64,000 nt of DNA from Cytobacillus kochii (GTDB lineage: Bacteria > Bacillota > Bacilli > Bacillales > Cytobacillaceae). Positions within the stretch are counted from its first letter, which is position 1, and every line of letters starts with the position of its first letter. Shown one piece after another: positions 7,702-15,133 of the stretch. The notes below the pieces were generated by a model. The model did not search any database, was not told where the DNA came from, and saw only the letters and a list, made by a program, of their open reading frames with translations. The stretch lies in contig NZ_JAIVAM010000008.1 in the NCBI RefSeq assembly GCF_020171845.1, positions 1 through 64,000 of the forward strand. The letters are read 5' to 3'. A program made the translations under genes and the position numbers.

Positions 7702-8847
7702 ATGAAGAGTCTGAAGCAAATGATCTTAAACGAAATAGACAGTGGTAAACATGGATCAAGTGATGATATTGCTAAGATAGCTGGATACTCCAGAGGAATT
7801 GCTTTAAGAAAGGTTTTAAATGATGAGAAGAAAGAATTTAGTGATTTAGACTCCCTAATTAAATTAGTTAAATATTTTTTTCCTGACAAAAGTGAAAATC
7901 TTTTAGTAGACTATGCTGCTTCACTTGATATAAATAAACAGTCTGCAAGGCATATGCTTGAATATTTAACAATGAATAGACTCTTTAAAGATTTATCTGA
8001 AATGCTTGATAGAATGGAAGGCACAACCAATGAAGAAAGTAAGGAATGGTGTAAGGTATATCGAATAGATTTAAGATATCATGAGTGTACAACTGAAAAG
8101 GAATATTTAACTCTAATAAAAGAGTTAAATGAAATGAAAATAAAGAGTACGGTGCTAGATATATTCAGAAAAATACTAATTGTCTACTGCTATAGTCAAA
8201 TTAAAAGGTTTCCTCTAGATAACGTTACTTATGATTTAGAGTATATAGAAGACACTGTAACCAATAATTTTATGCAAACGATGTATAGAATTAGAACTTT
8301 AGAAATACTTTCAATCAACTCATTAAGGGTACATAACGATCCTATAAAAGCAAGAATGTTTGCTAATTTAGTTATCAGCTCCAATGCTCCAACCACTTTT
8401 AAAGCTTATGCAAATTTTATTATTGGTCAATCTTATTTATTTAGCTCTTGTGGAGATTGCGTTTCACATTTTGAGGAAAGTAAAAATTTATATGAATTGA
8501 TTGGAAGACAGTCAGACGCTAATGTGATGGAAGAAAAAATTGAGTTTGCTAATGTTTTTTGGGATAAAAAAAACGGAGTGTGCAAATACACAAGAAATGA
8601 AATGTTTAGACGAATAAAGAATAGAGAAGATTGCATAAGATATGTTGAAGAAAATAAAAGTGAAGTCGATGAATCTTTTTTACTTTATTTAGAGGGAATA
8701 TATTTTAATAGTGAGAGTAAGCATATGTTATCTATAATTAAATATACAAAGAAAAACGATTATTTCTCTACTGGATTTTCTAAGATTGAATTATTAAAAA
8801 AAGGAGCATGTAGAGAGATGCTAAATGAGTTAACGACAATAAATTGA
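7702..8847 (+). CDS. aimR: AimR arbitrium receptor/transcription regulator
   Basis: AimR binds its cognate AimP peptide and switches transcription of aimX, so that the phage chooses lysis when peptide is scarce and lysogeny when it is abundant. The 381-residue length, the N-terminal helix-turn-helix (about residues 8-60, with DDIAKIAGYSRGIALRKVL) and the remaining helical repeats (TPR-like superhelix) match the SPbeta/phi3T family. The ATG at 7702 follows GGGGGAAGGCG; TTG 7684 is in frame but lies in the ribosome site region. A strong promoter precedes the gene and aimP follows it at once. Confidence 0.88.
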   Translation: MKSLKQMILNEIDSGKHGSSDDIAKIAGYSRGIALRKVLNDEKKEFSDLDSLIKLVKYFFPDKSENLLVDYAASLDINKQSARHMLEYLTMNRLFKDLSEMLDRMEGTTNEESKEWCKVYRIDLRYHECTTEKEYLTLIKELNEMKIKSTVLDIFRKILIVYCYSQIKRFPLDNVTYDLEYIEDTVTNNFMQTMYRIRTLEILSINSLRVHNDPIKARMFANLVISSNAPTTFKAYANFIIGQSYLFSSCGDCVSHFEESKNLYELIGRQSDANVMEEKIEFANVFWDKKNGVCKYTRNEMFRRIKNREDCIRYVEENKSEVDESFLLYLEGIYFNSESKHMLSIIKYTKKNDYFSTGFSKIELLKKGACREMLNELTTIN

Positions 8848-8863
8848 AAGGAGGTGAATTTTC

Positions 8864-8989
8864 TTGAGGAATTTTGTAATTAAATCCATCATAGCTATAG
8901 CTTTATTATCAAGTTTAGCAGTTGGTGTCAACTACGTAAGTAACTATGATAGGCCTTTTCATTCAGCTGACCCTAAACCAGGCTCTTAA
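8864..8989 (+). CDS. aimP: AimP arbitrium peptide precursor
   Basis: A 41-codon frame starting at TTG, seven bases after a perfect AAAGGAGGTGA that overlaps the aimR stop. It has a lysine, a hydrophobic Sec-type core (SIIAIALLSSLAV) and a polar tail ending HSA-DPKPGS. Position, length and architecture match AimP. By analogy with the phi3T precursor, where cleavage after Ala releases the last six residues, the signal is predicted to be DPKPGS. This lacks the usual RGA ending of the best-known arbitrium peptides. Confidence 0.85.
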   Translation: MRNFVIKSIIAIALLSSLAVGVNYVSNYDRPFHSADPKPGS

Positions 8990-9011
8990 TTAAAAATAAC
9001 TACATAATATC

Positions 9012-9054
9012 AAAGGTGTTACTCATTCATATGGGTAGCACCTTTACTAATTTT
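9012..9054 (+). terminator. terminator after aimP
   Basis: A 13-pair stem, AAAGGTGTTACTC with GGGTAGCACCTTT (two G-U pairs), around an eight-base loop, followed by ACTAATTTT. The U run is imperfect, so read-through into aimX is possible; this is the point where AimR control could act. Confidence 0.75.
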
Positions 9055-9061
9055 AAGACAT

Positions 9062-9095
9062 TAATCCAATAATCAATAAACAAAAAATTGGATTA
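9062..9095. promoter_or_regulatory. operator-like dyad, copy 1 (12-10-12)
   Basis: TAATCCAAT and ATTGGATTA form a perfect nine-base inverted repeat, with the same 12-10-12 spacing as the copies at 10342 and 14209. It sits between the aimP terminator and the aimX promoter, where a controlling protein (AimR or the YopR/MrpR-like repressor) would be expected to bind. Confidence 0.65.
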
Positions 9096-9131
9096 GGACT
9101 TATATTTTATTTAAAAATAATCAAATAATAC

Positions 9132-9159
9132 TAGACAATACCTCGTTTTGTGGTAAACT
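9132..9159 (+). promoter_or_regulatory. probable aimX promoter
   Basis: TAGACA, 16 bases, then TAAACT with an extended TG. Overlapping it is an imperfect inverted repeat, GTGGTAAACTTA with TAAGTTATCAC at 9150-9179, that could be a second operator. Confidence 0.5.
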
Positions 9160-9195
9160 TAATTTAAATAAGTTATCACTAGGAGGTTTTTAAGC

Positions 9196-9366
9196 ATGAA
9201 TAAGAAAGTAACAAGCATAATTGAAAGACAATATGAAATGTTTTATGCTGCTTCTGCATCAGGAACAGAGTATATACCACCGATCACGTATAAAAAGAAA
9301 AATACTCCTAGAGATATTCGTAAAGAGATGGTCACGGGTTATATGAAATTATTAAATAAGAAATAA
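9196..9366 (+). CDS. aimX: aimX-position small protein
   Basis: A 56-residue protein with AGGAGG nine bases before the ATG. It lies directly downstream of aimP with its own promoter and operator-like dyads, exactly where aimX sits in arbitrium phages. In those phages AimX blocks lysogeny, reportedly through the host MazE-MazF system. The sequence is basic (MNKKVTSIIERQYEMFYAASASG). I assign it from position rather than from a remembered sequence match. The stop codon lies inside a family A element. Confidence 0.65.
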   Translation: MNKKVTSIIERQYEMFYAASASGTEYIPPITYKKKNTPRDIRKEMVTGYMKLLNKK

Positions 9367-9377
9367 ATTAATATAAA
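9358..9377 (+). repeat. AT-rich element (family A) at aimX stop
   Basis: AAGAAATAAATTAATATAAA overlaps the last codons and stop of aimX. It is the one copy not followed by a rightward gene. Confidence 0.5.
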
Positions 9378-9387
9378 ATACATAGAA

Positions 9388-9424
9388 AAGAGTAGTCGAT
9401 TGAATTAATCTCGACTACTTTTTT
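9388..9424. terminator. bidirectional terminator, aimX and ligase
   Basis: AGTAGTCGA and TCGACTACT form a nine-base stem with A residues on the left and a T run on the right, so it can stop transcripts from both the rightward aimX and the leftward ligase gene. Confidence 0.8.
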
Positions 9425-9427
9425 CAT

Positions 9428-10252
9428 TTAGAGCCATCTATTGAAGGATGGGATTCGTAATAGCCCTTTACTTGTGTAGTTTCTAAACTTAACTTCTAGA
9501 TGTAATGGTTTGCTGAACTGTGTAGGGTTATTATTATCGTACTTTTCCATGTCTCTAATTTTACTGTATAACTGCTGTTTGATATCTGGACTCATAAACT
9601 CTATACAGCCTGCGTAATGGCCACTAGGGAACCTTAATAATGCTCCAAACTCTTGTTGCCTAAGAGCATATAGTTCTACGTTTGTATATTTGTAATTTAT
9701 TAATTTTAACCAACTATTAGATCTTTTGTTTATCTCATACTTAGAATCTTTTCTTTTTATAACAATACCTTCAAGGTCATTATCTTTAATTAGGTTGAAG
9801 TATTGAGTTGTTACAGTACCATCAACAAATGGCACTAGTGCAAATTGATCAGATTCATTCTCTAAAACACTATTTATCAATGACAGTCTTTCTAATAAAG
9901 GTAAATGGGTAACTTTTTTATGCTTATAATAAATAATATCAAATATGCAGTAAGTTATTTTTAAGTCAGATTTAGTGGATTGGAATTTCTCCATAACCAG
10001 TTCAAAGTTAGGCTTACTATTTTGATCTGAAACAATAATTTCACCATCTAATACTGTTCCATGAGGGATACTATTTTTGACCAGGTCTTTAAATCTGTTT
10101 GTAATTTCATTCTTATGCCTTGAATATAATTTAGTATTATAGTCAAATTTAGAAAGAACGCATCTAATTCCATCTAATTTAAGCTGAGTAATCCAATTAG
10201 AATCATCGAACGGAGCATCAGTTTTATGAAGTAACATTGGTGACACATACAT
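9428..10252 (-). CDS. ligB: ATP-dependent DNA ligase
   Basis: A 274-residue ligase of the small phage type, similar in size to SPbeta YoqV. Nucleotidyltransferase motifs are clear: KLDGIR (motif I, with the adenylated Lys at residue 25), VLDGEII, LEGIVIKRKD and WLKL. It joins nicks in DNA during replication or recombination. ATG 10252 is preferred over GTG 10261 because GAGGTG then has normal spacing. It is one of the few leftward genes and sits inside the lysogeny module. Confidence 0.88.
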   Translation of the reverse strand: MYVSPMLLHKTDAPFDDSNWITQLKLDGIRCVLSKFDYNTKLYSRHKNEITNRFKDLVKNSIPHGTVLDGEIIVSDQNSKPNFELVMEKFQSTKSDLKITYCIFDIIYYKHKKVTHLPLLERLSLINSVLENESDQFALVPFVDGTVTTQYFNLIKDNDLEGIVIKRKDSKYEINKRSNSWLKLINYKYTNVELYALRQQEFGALLRFPSGHYAGCIEFMSPDIKQQLYSKIRDMEKYDNNNPTQFSKPLHLEVKFRNYTSKGLLRIPSFNRWL

Positions 10253-10341
10253 CTTAAACACCTCAATACAAGTTTAACAGTTTGCCTTAATAATGAAAAA
10301 AGTAACTTATTCCATGTTAATTTAGGAAAATAATACTAAAA

Positions 10342-10375
10342 CAATCCAATTTTCTATTTACAAAAAATCGGATTG
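10342..10375. promoter_or_regulatory. operator-like dyad, copy 2 (12-10-12)
   Basis: CAATCCAATTTT, ten bases, AAAATCGGATTG: one mismatch in the dyad. It lies between the divergent ligase gene and the rightward recombinase-repressor operon, so one bound protein could control both. Confidence 0.65.
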
Positions 10376-10394
10376 GTATTATTATTAAATTAAG

Positions 10395-10415
10395 ATGAAA
10401 ATAAATTAATATAAA
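10395..10415 (+). repeat. AT-rich 21 bp element (family A)
   Basis: One mismatch at the first base. It is followed by a perfect 12-base palindrome GTTTAATTAAAC at 10423-10434 and a possible -10 (TAATAT). Confidence 0.65.
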
Positions 10416-10475
10416 AGTTTATGTTTAATTAAACGTGGGGATAATATATATGAGGGAATTAGGGAGGGAATCTAC

Positions 10476-10613
10476 ATGTTGCAAGATTTGTCAGGTTGGT
10501 TCAGAAGGAATGTTAGGAAAATGAATAGTCATCAAATTAAAAAAGATTTAAATGAAATTAATCGCATAAAAAGAATGTTAGAGAAAGAATTAGAATTAAA
10601 GGGGGTTAGCTAA
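10476..10613 (+). CDS. small hypothetical protein
   Basis: A 45-residue basic, helical protein with GGGAGGG before the ATG. Its stop abuts the GTG of the recombinase gene, so it is the first gene of that operon. Possibly a counterpart of a small yop gene of SPbeta. Confidence 0.6.
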   Translation: MLQDLSGWFRRNVRKMNSHQIKKDLNEINRIKRMLEKELELKGVS

Positions 10614-11642
10614 GTGTTGCAGAAGAATATTGTAAAATTATCAAATACACTGATTTATGATCAAATTAAAAAATACTTAGAAACTCATGGTTACAATAGT
10701 AAAGAAACAAGACGAGCATATGAATTAGATATAAGAAAGTTCTTTGGAATTGTAAAAGATAAAGAAATTGAATACTTAACTAAGGAAGACATACAAATTA
10801 CATTAGATGACTTTGAGGATTATATAAGCCACCTGTACAATCTAACAAAAACTAACGGAGAAAAGAAATTAGCTAATAGCTCTATTAATAGAAAAGTAAA
10901 AGGTGTAAAAGGATTAATTAAATATTTAGCAGCTAAAAAGTTGATTGATGATATAAGTTATTTATCTCTAATTAAAACTTTACCAGAAATTCAAAAACAC
11001 CATGGGATTTTAGAATTTGATGAAGTTCTAGAGTATGCAGAAGCAGCGAGATTGGAGAAACATAATGGAAACATTAAAAGATTGGCTATATTATTTGCCT
11101 TTGATACTTGTGCGAGGATATCTGATGTAACAAATATAAAGTGGTCTAACTTTATGGAAAAAGATGATGTGGTTCTAGTAAGAGGAATAGGAAAAGGAAA
11201 CAAAGAATTTAAAGAAAGTATTGATAAGGAATTTTTCAAGGAATTGAAAACTTTAAAGCAAACTGATTCGGAGAAAGTTTTTAATATAGACAATAGAAGA
11301 CTCACGGATATGATGATTAGACTGAATAAGAAGCTTGGGATTCAAGAGGAAAGAAATATAAAGTTTCACTCTTTAAGAAAAGCAGGAGCAACTTGGAGGT
11401 ATAGAGTCACAGGTGACATATTAGAGGCCAAAAGATCATTGAATCACTCTTCATTAGCTAATACTCAGAGATACTTAGCTACAGAGGACTATGGAATACT
11501 TGGAGCGGTATCATCGGGTGGAAAAATTGATAATGAATTGTTTAAGAATGTGGACTTGGAAACACTAACTGGAGCTATAGAGAGCTGTCCTAAAAATGTT
11601 CAAATGATTATAAACATGAAGTTACAGCAAATGAACAATTAA
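10614..11642 (+). CDS. tyrosine recombinase, YopP-like
   Basis: A 342-residue protein with an N-terminal SAM-like core-binding half (residues 12-125) and a C-terminal catalytic half. All tyrosine recombinase residues can be seen: Arg in CARISDV, Lys in GIGKGNKE, His and Arg in FHSLRKAG, His in LNHSS and Tyr in TQRYLATED. It therefore looks active, although integration should be carried out by the serine recombinase at the right end. Its SPbeta counterpart YopP lies in the lysogeny region. GTG start with GGGGG upstream. Confidence 0.82.
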   Translation: MLQKNIVKLSNTLIYDQIKKYLETHGYNSKETRRAYELDIRKFFGIVKDKEIEYLTKEDIQITLDDFEDYISHLYNLTKTNGEKKLANSSINRKVKGVKGLIKYLAAKKLIDDISYLSLIKTLPEIQKHHGILEFDEVLEYAEAARLEKHNGNIKRLAILFAFDTCARISDVTNIKWSNFMEKDDVVLVRGIGKGNKEFKESIDKEFFKELKTLKQTDSEKVFNIDNRRLTDMMIRLNKKLGIQEERNIKFHSLRKAGATWRYRVTGDILEAKRSLNHSSLANTQRYLATEDYGILGAVSSGGKIDNELFKNVDLETLTGAIESCPKNVQMIINMKLQQMNN

Positions 11643-11735
11643 ATATTACATCTTCATTAATACGGAAGTTATAGTGTTTACTTTTTATTTGAAATTAATT
11701 AAAATAAAATTATATAAGAAAATATAATCTGTTAT

Positions 11736-11757
11736 ATGAAAATAAATTTATAGTAAA
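11736..11757 (+). repeat. AT-rich element (family A), degenerate
   Basis: ATGAAAATAAATTTATAG followed by TAAA; a second degenerate copy, TTGAAATTAATTAAAATAAA, lies 47 bases upstream at 11689. Both are in the leader of the YopQ-like gene. Confidence 0.45.
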
Positions 11758-11778
11758 AACTATTTTAGAGGTGTTCGA

Positions 11779-13119
11779 ATGCTAAAAGAGAGATCAGAAT
11801 TAGAAAAGAATCTAATAAGTGCGATGAAAGAAACCAGGATTAAACACAACAAAAAGATTGTTGATGATATTAAATTTAATTTAATTAAAAAGTATAAAGT
11901 ATTAGATGCACAAAAATGGATTGACAACCCCGAAGAAGTGGTTCCAGAACTTGATACTAGAGGATTGTTTTTATTAACTGAACAGATATACAGTAAAACA
12001 GGTGTCTCAAAGATTAATCCATCAGACTACTTTACAGATTTAGAATCTAAAAAGTCTAGACAGTATGTTGGAACAACTGAATTAGAAAATACTATAAAAT
12101 TCCCTCTAACATTAGAAAACTTTTCAAGAATTAGTCAAAATGAATTTGTTGGTGTTGTGCCAATGAATTTGATTGCTCAATTATCTTTATCAGCAAAACT
12201 ACACTATAATTTTGAAATTCAGAGAGAGAGTGTTAAGAAAAAGTATAAAGGTGGAATAGTTGAGGAAGCGAAGTTAGTAATGCAGAATGTAATTGAAATT
12301 GAAGAGCATATTTTAAATAGAACTTTAAAACCTACTCAACTAGTCTATAATGCAGCAATTGGAACCGCAGATCATGAAGAACCTGAATTGATATTTGATG
12401 ATCTTACTGGTCAAATTACAATTACTAAAGGAACCATATTGGATATTGTTGATGGATACCATAGAACTAAAGCAACAGAGTTCGCATACAACAAACAAAA
12501 AAACCTACAAGGTTCATTTATACTTCTATTAACAAATTACTCTGATGAAGAAGCAAAATCTTATCAAGGTCAATTAGCAAAAGCTACTCCAATTGCACAA
12601 GAACGTGCAAAAGAACTATTAAGTGAACGTATGTCCGATGCAGTTTTAAAAGAATTGATTCCTAAATCAGAGTTAAAAGGAAGAGTATCTCAAAATTCTC
12701 ATTTGAATAGAAACGCTAATGAAATCGTTACTTATAAAACTTTGGCTGAAACTATTGATGATGAATTTAATTTAGAAAAAATGCTCGATGTTTATAAAGT
12801 GTCTGGATATTTAATTAAATACTTTAATATTTTAATGGGTACATTTGAGTCAGAGTTTAACTCAAATTATACAGAAGTGAGAAAAAAGAGTTTAATTAAT
12901 AGTAGCGTCATGTTTGTAGGATATTTAATTTTAGCTAGAAGAATGATGGATAGAAAAATGGATGAAGTAAAAGTAATAGATATTGTTTCTTCTCTAAATT
13001 TCGATAGAGATAATCCAATGTGGCAAGAAATTGGAGTAGTTAATGAGAATGGAAGTTTAAATAAATACTCTTACGCAAAGCAAGCGGTTAAAGAATTCTT
13101 CAGAGAAGTTGAAATTTAA
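11779..13119 (+). CDS. yopQ: YopQ-like protein with DGQHR-type motif
   Basis: A 446-residue protein with ATG after AGAGGTG. Between the recombinase and the repressor, its place and size match SPbeta YopQ. Residues about 215-235 read ILDIVDGYHRTKATEFAY, resembling the DGQHR motif of DndB and of ParB/Srx-fold proteins that bind nucleic acid or nucleotide. The rest is helical. It may assist the lysogeny regulators; that is inference from position. Confidence 0.6.
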   Translation: MLKERSELEKNLISAMKETRIKHNKKIVDDIKFNLIKKYKVLDAQKWIDNPEEVVPELDTRGLFLLTEQIYSKTGVSKINPSDYFTDLESKKSRQYVGTTELENTIKFPLTLENFSRISQNEFVGVVPMNLIAQLSLSAKLHYNFEIQRESVKKKYKGGIVEEAKLVMQNVIEIEEHILNRTLKPTQLVYNAAIGTADHEEPELIFDDLTGQITITKGTILDIVDGYHRTKATEFAYNKQKNLQGSFILLLTNYSDEEAKSYQGQLAKATPIAQERAKELLSERMSDAVLKELIPKSELKGRVSQNSHLNRNANEIVTYKTLAETIDDEFNLEKMLDVYKVSGYLIKYFNILMGTFESEFNSNYTEVRKKSLINSSVMFVGYLILARRMMDRKMDEVKVIDIVSSLNFDRDNPMWQEIGVVNENGSLNKYSYAKQAVKEFFREVEI

Positions 13120-13137
13120 ATAGAGGTGGAATAAACA

Positions 13138-14142
13138 ATGGAACAAAGCCTATATAATAGGGAAGTTAAAGAGAAATATCTTGAGAAATTCGATAACGAA
13201 CAAACAAAAACGACTATAGGGAGCTTATTTCAAAAAGCTGAATTAATTGAAGAAGCGCTTGGAAAAGATTTGTATAATTTTAATTCAGTCGAAATAGGTA
13301 AAGTTATTCAAAATGCAAGACCTGTGAGCGGTAGTGTTGCCTTTACGTATCAGCGCTTTATTTCAAAATATATTTCGTGGGCTATTAGTCCAATGGCAAT
13401 TAGAGATAATAATATAAACCCTTTAAAGGGCTTAACAAAAGAATGGAGCAGTCAATTTGTAGATCATACTAAAAAAATACACTGGTCTAAGGATGAGCTC
13501 TATGAGTTTTTGGAGCTCTTGCCAAATGCTCAGGATCAAGCTATGTTAGCATTAATGTTTGAGGGTGTTATTGGAGATAAATTGAGTGAGATTATTAACT
13601 TGCACTATAAAGATATTGACTGGAATAACAATAAGATTAACATTAATTCTACAGATGACAGTAAGAGAACAATTGAAGTAGAAAACAGGACAATGAGATT
13701 TATTGAAAATGCATATAAAGAAATAACTCATAGATACTATGATGAAAAAACAGGTGACTATAAAGAGAGTGAATTAGTTCCAACTGACTTTATCTTTAAA
13801 AACGCTAATACAAAAAGAAATCTGAATGTTAAAAGGCCTATAAACAAGAGCACAATATATTTAAGATTAAAAAGATTGAAAGATGAGTTTGAATTAGAAT
13901 ATTTAACAGCAAACTCTTTAAAAGAGAGTGGTATGATTCATATGATTACTAAAATATTTGAGGCTAAAGAAGATGACGATAAAGTAATTACCAAAGAAGA
14001 TTTATTTCTTATTGCTGAAGAATTTGGATTTAAAAAAATGAAAGCAAATGGATATGAATATTACAACACATCCTTTATGAAAACAATATTAAGCCCAGAA
14101 AAAGTTTATAAAACTACAAATGTTAAAATTAAGTATAAGTAA
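13138..14142 (+). CDS. mrpR: YopR/MrpR-like master repressor
   Basis: A 334-residue protein with the two-half layout of tyrosine recombinases, but the catalytic Arg region reads GDKLSEIINL, the HxxR box is replaced by ANSLKESGMIHM, and no nucleophilic Tyr follows. A recombinase fold turned DNA-binding protein is what is known for SPbeta YopR (MrpR), the master repressor of lysogeny. It follows the YopQ-like gene by 18 bases with GAGGTGG. Likely binding sites are the repeated dyads in this region. The assignment is by fold, order and length. Confidence 0.75.
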   Translation: MEQSLYNREVKEKYLEKFDNEQTKTTIGSLFQKAELIEEALGKDLYNFNSVEIGKVIQNARPVSGSVAFTYQRFISKYISWAISPMAIRDNNINPLKGLTKEWSSQFVDHTKKIHWSKDELYEFLELLPNAQDQAMLALMFEGVIGDKLSEIINLHYKDIDWNNNKININSTDDSKRTIEVENRTMRFIENAYKEITHRYYDEKTGDYKESELVPTDFIFKNANTKRNLNVKRPINKSTIYLRLKRLKDEFELEYLTANSLKESGMIHMITKIFEAKEDDDKVITKEDLFLIAEEFGFKKMKANGYEYYNTSFMKTILSPEKVYKTTNVKIKYK

Positions 14143-14160
14143 TATCCCTTTTGGGATATT
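14141..14160 (+). terminator. short terminator after mrpR
   Basis: AATATCCC and GGGATATT around TTTT, starting on the stop codon and followed by TATAATTAA. The U run is poor, so termination may be partial. Confidence 0.5.
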
Positions 14161-14208
14161 TATAATTAAAAATAATCACATACGATAATTATTTTTTTAT
14201 GTCTCAGC

Positions 14209-14242
14209 TAATCCAATTTTCCGAAAATGAAAAATTGGATTA
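14209..14242. promoter_or_regulatory. operator-like dyad, copy 3 (12-10-12), perfect
   Basis: TAATCCAATTTT and AAAATTGGATTA, ten bases apart, are perfectly complementary, extending one C-G and one G-C pair further outwards. It is the best copy of the three. Confidence 0.7.
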
Positions 14243-14416
14243 GCAACCCATGATATTACACAATAGTCAATAAAAAAGTTACAGATATGACAATATTCGA
14301 CAAAACTAGTCAAAGACATATGTCAGAATATAGTGTATTATATTAATTGTAGCGAGAGTAGTTCTAATTAACCATTAATAATTACATATAAAAGTTCATT
14401 AAAGAATGAACATTTA
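14243..14416. other. non-coding stretch right of dyad copy 3
   Basis: No gene seen. It contains related GACA-rich segments (GACAATATTC, GACATATGTC palindrome, GTCAGAATATAG) and a TATTATATT stretch that might be a rightward -10. Confidence 0.35.
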
Positions 14417-14441
14417 GCTGGAGCTATATAATAGCCCCAGC
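14417..14441 (-). terminator. hairpin after leftward XRE gene
   Basis: GCTGGAGCTAT and ATAGCCCCAGC form an almost perfect 11-base stem around ATA, eight bases past the stop of the leftward regulator gene. It lacks a clear U run on that strand. Confidence 0.5.
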
Positions 14442-14448
14442 CTACTCT

Positions 14449-14661
14449 TTAGAATTTCCATTCATACAGATCGTCAATTTTACAATTGAGAGCTACAGAT
14501 ATCTTTCTTGCTACAGGTAAAGACATGTTGTTTTTATTGTTAACATAGCTACTAAGCTGTTGACGACTTATACCTGTTTTCTCTGACAGCTCTGCTTGTG
14601 TCATATATGATTTATGTAGAAGGTCTGTGAGTAGGCATTTTCCGACTAATTCTTTTGCCAT
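14449..14661 (-). CDS. XRE-family HTH regulator (divergent)
   Basis: A 70-residue protein that is essentially one Cro/CI-type helix-turn-helix: MTQAELSEKTGISRQQLSSYVNNKNNMSLPVARKIS, with LYEW near the end as is common in this group. AGGAGG precedes the ATG. It is transcribed leftwards, divergent from the rightward operon at 14866, like a phage switch repressor. A similar small regulator (YopS) follows yopR in SPbeta. Operators are probably the repeated GAACAYAAGTT and TGTTAA sites in the shared promoter region. Confidence 0.82.
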   Translation of the reverse strand: MAKELVGKCLLTDLLHKSYMTQAELSEKTGISRQQLSSYVNNKNNMSLPVARKISVALNCKIDDLYEWKF

Positions 14662-14690
14662 CGGAAAATCCTCCTATATTTTTCAACCTG

Positions 14691-14731
14691 TGTTAACTAT
14701 ATTAACAATGACAACTAGTGAACACAAGTTA
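14691..14731 (-). promoter_or_regulatory. leftward promoter with overlapping dyads
   Basis: On the minus strand TTGTGT (14722-14727), 17 bases, TAATAT (14699-14704). The -10 lies inside a perfect dyad TGTTAA-CTATA-TTAACA (14691-14707) and the -35 inside GAACACAAGTTA (14720-14731), suggesting autoregulation of the XRE gene. Confidence 0.55.
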
Positions 14732-14751
14732 ATTTTTTCTATATATACCAG

Positions 14752-14801
14752 TTGTATTCGAAGAATGTTCGCCTTATAATAGAAAATAGGAACATAAGTT
14801 C
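14752..14801 (+). promoter_or_regulatory. strong rightward promoter and start-site dyad
   Basis: TTGTAT, 17 bases, perfect TATAAT (14775-14780). Ten bases downstream lies GAACATAAGTTC (14790-14801), a perfect palindrome that resembles the GAACACAAGTTA site of the divergent promoter and the core of a Bacillus LexA box. Binding there would block transcription start. Confidence 0.6.
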
Positions 14802-14865
14802 TATTTTTGTTCTAAGGGGAGGAAATAATCATAATTTTATTACAGAATAGTGAGGAGAAGTTTTA

Positions 14866-15051
14866 ATGGCATTTTACAAGATGAGAATGGTTTCAGATGT
14901 GTATTTTGAGTCAAATGAGGAAAGTGTTGTACAACTGCTAAGCAATCTTAACTTCGGTGTATCATCAAAATTACTGATAGCTGGTGATGAAGTAAGTGTT
15001 GAAGTGGAGCCTTTAGAAATAGAAGTTTTAGAAGAAGATGATGAAATATAA
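14866..15051 (+). CDS. small acidic protein
   Basis: A 61-residue protein, first gene after the strong rightward promoter, with GAGGAG upstream. The C-terminal half is strongly acidic (VEPLEIEVLEEDDEI). Acidic mini-proteins expressed first are often host-takeover or DNA-mimic proteins; no family match is recognised. Confidence 0.65.
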   Translation: MAFYKMRMVSDVYFESNEESVVQLLSNLNFGVSSKLLIAGDEVSVEVEPLEIEVLEEDDEI

Positions 15052-15052
15052 A

Positions 15053-15079
15053 AAGTCTCCAAGTTAAACTCAGAGACTT
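15053..15079 (+). terminator. weak hairpin after small acidic gene
   Basis: AAGTCTC and GAGACTT form a seven-base stem, followed by ATACTAAAG; no U run. Confidence 0.3.
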
Positions 15080-15133
15080 ATACTAAAGTTGATTTGCAGC
15101 CCAACTTTTAGCACATTATTAATATACCACATT

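Noticed and set aside
8433..8636. Leftward open frame inside aimR
   Set aside because: It is antisense to a well-supported gene, has no ribosome site and low-complexity composition; the same holds for many antisense frames across the window.
14758..14770. CGAAGAATGTTCG as a LexA box in the rightward promoter spacer
   Set aside because: It is one base too short for CGAAC-N4-GTTCG and the left arm lacks the C; the GAACATAAGTTC site is the better candidate.
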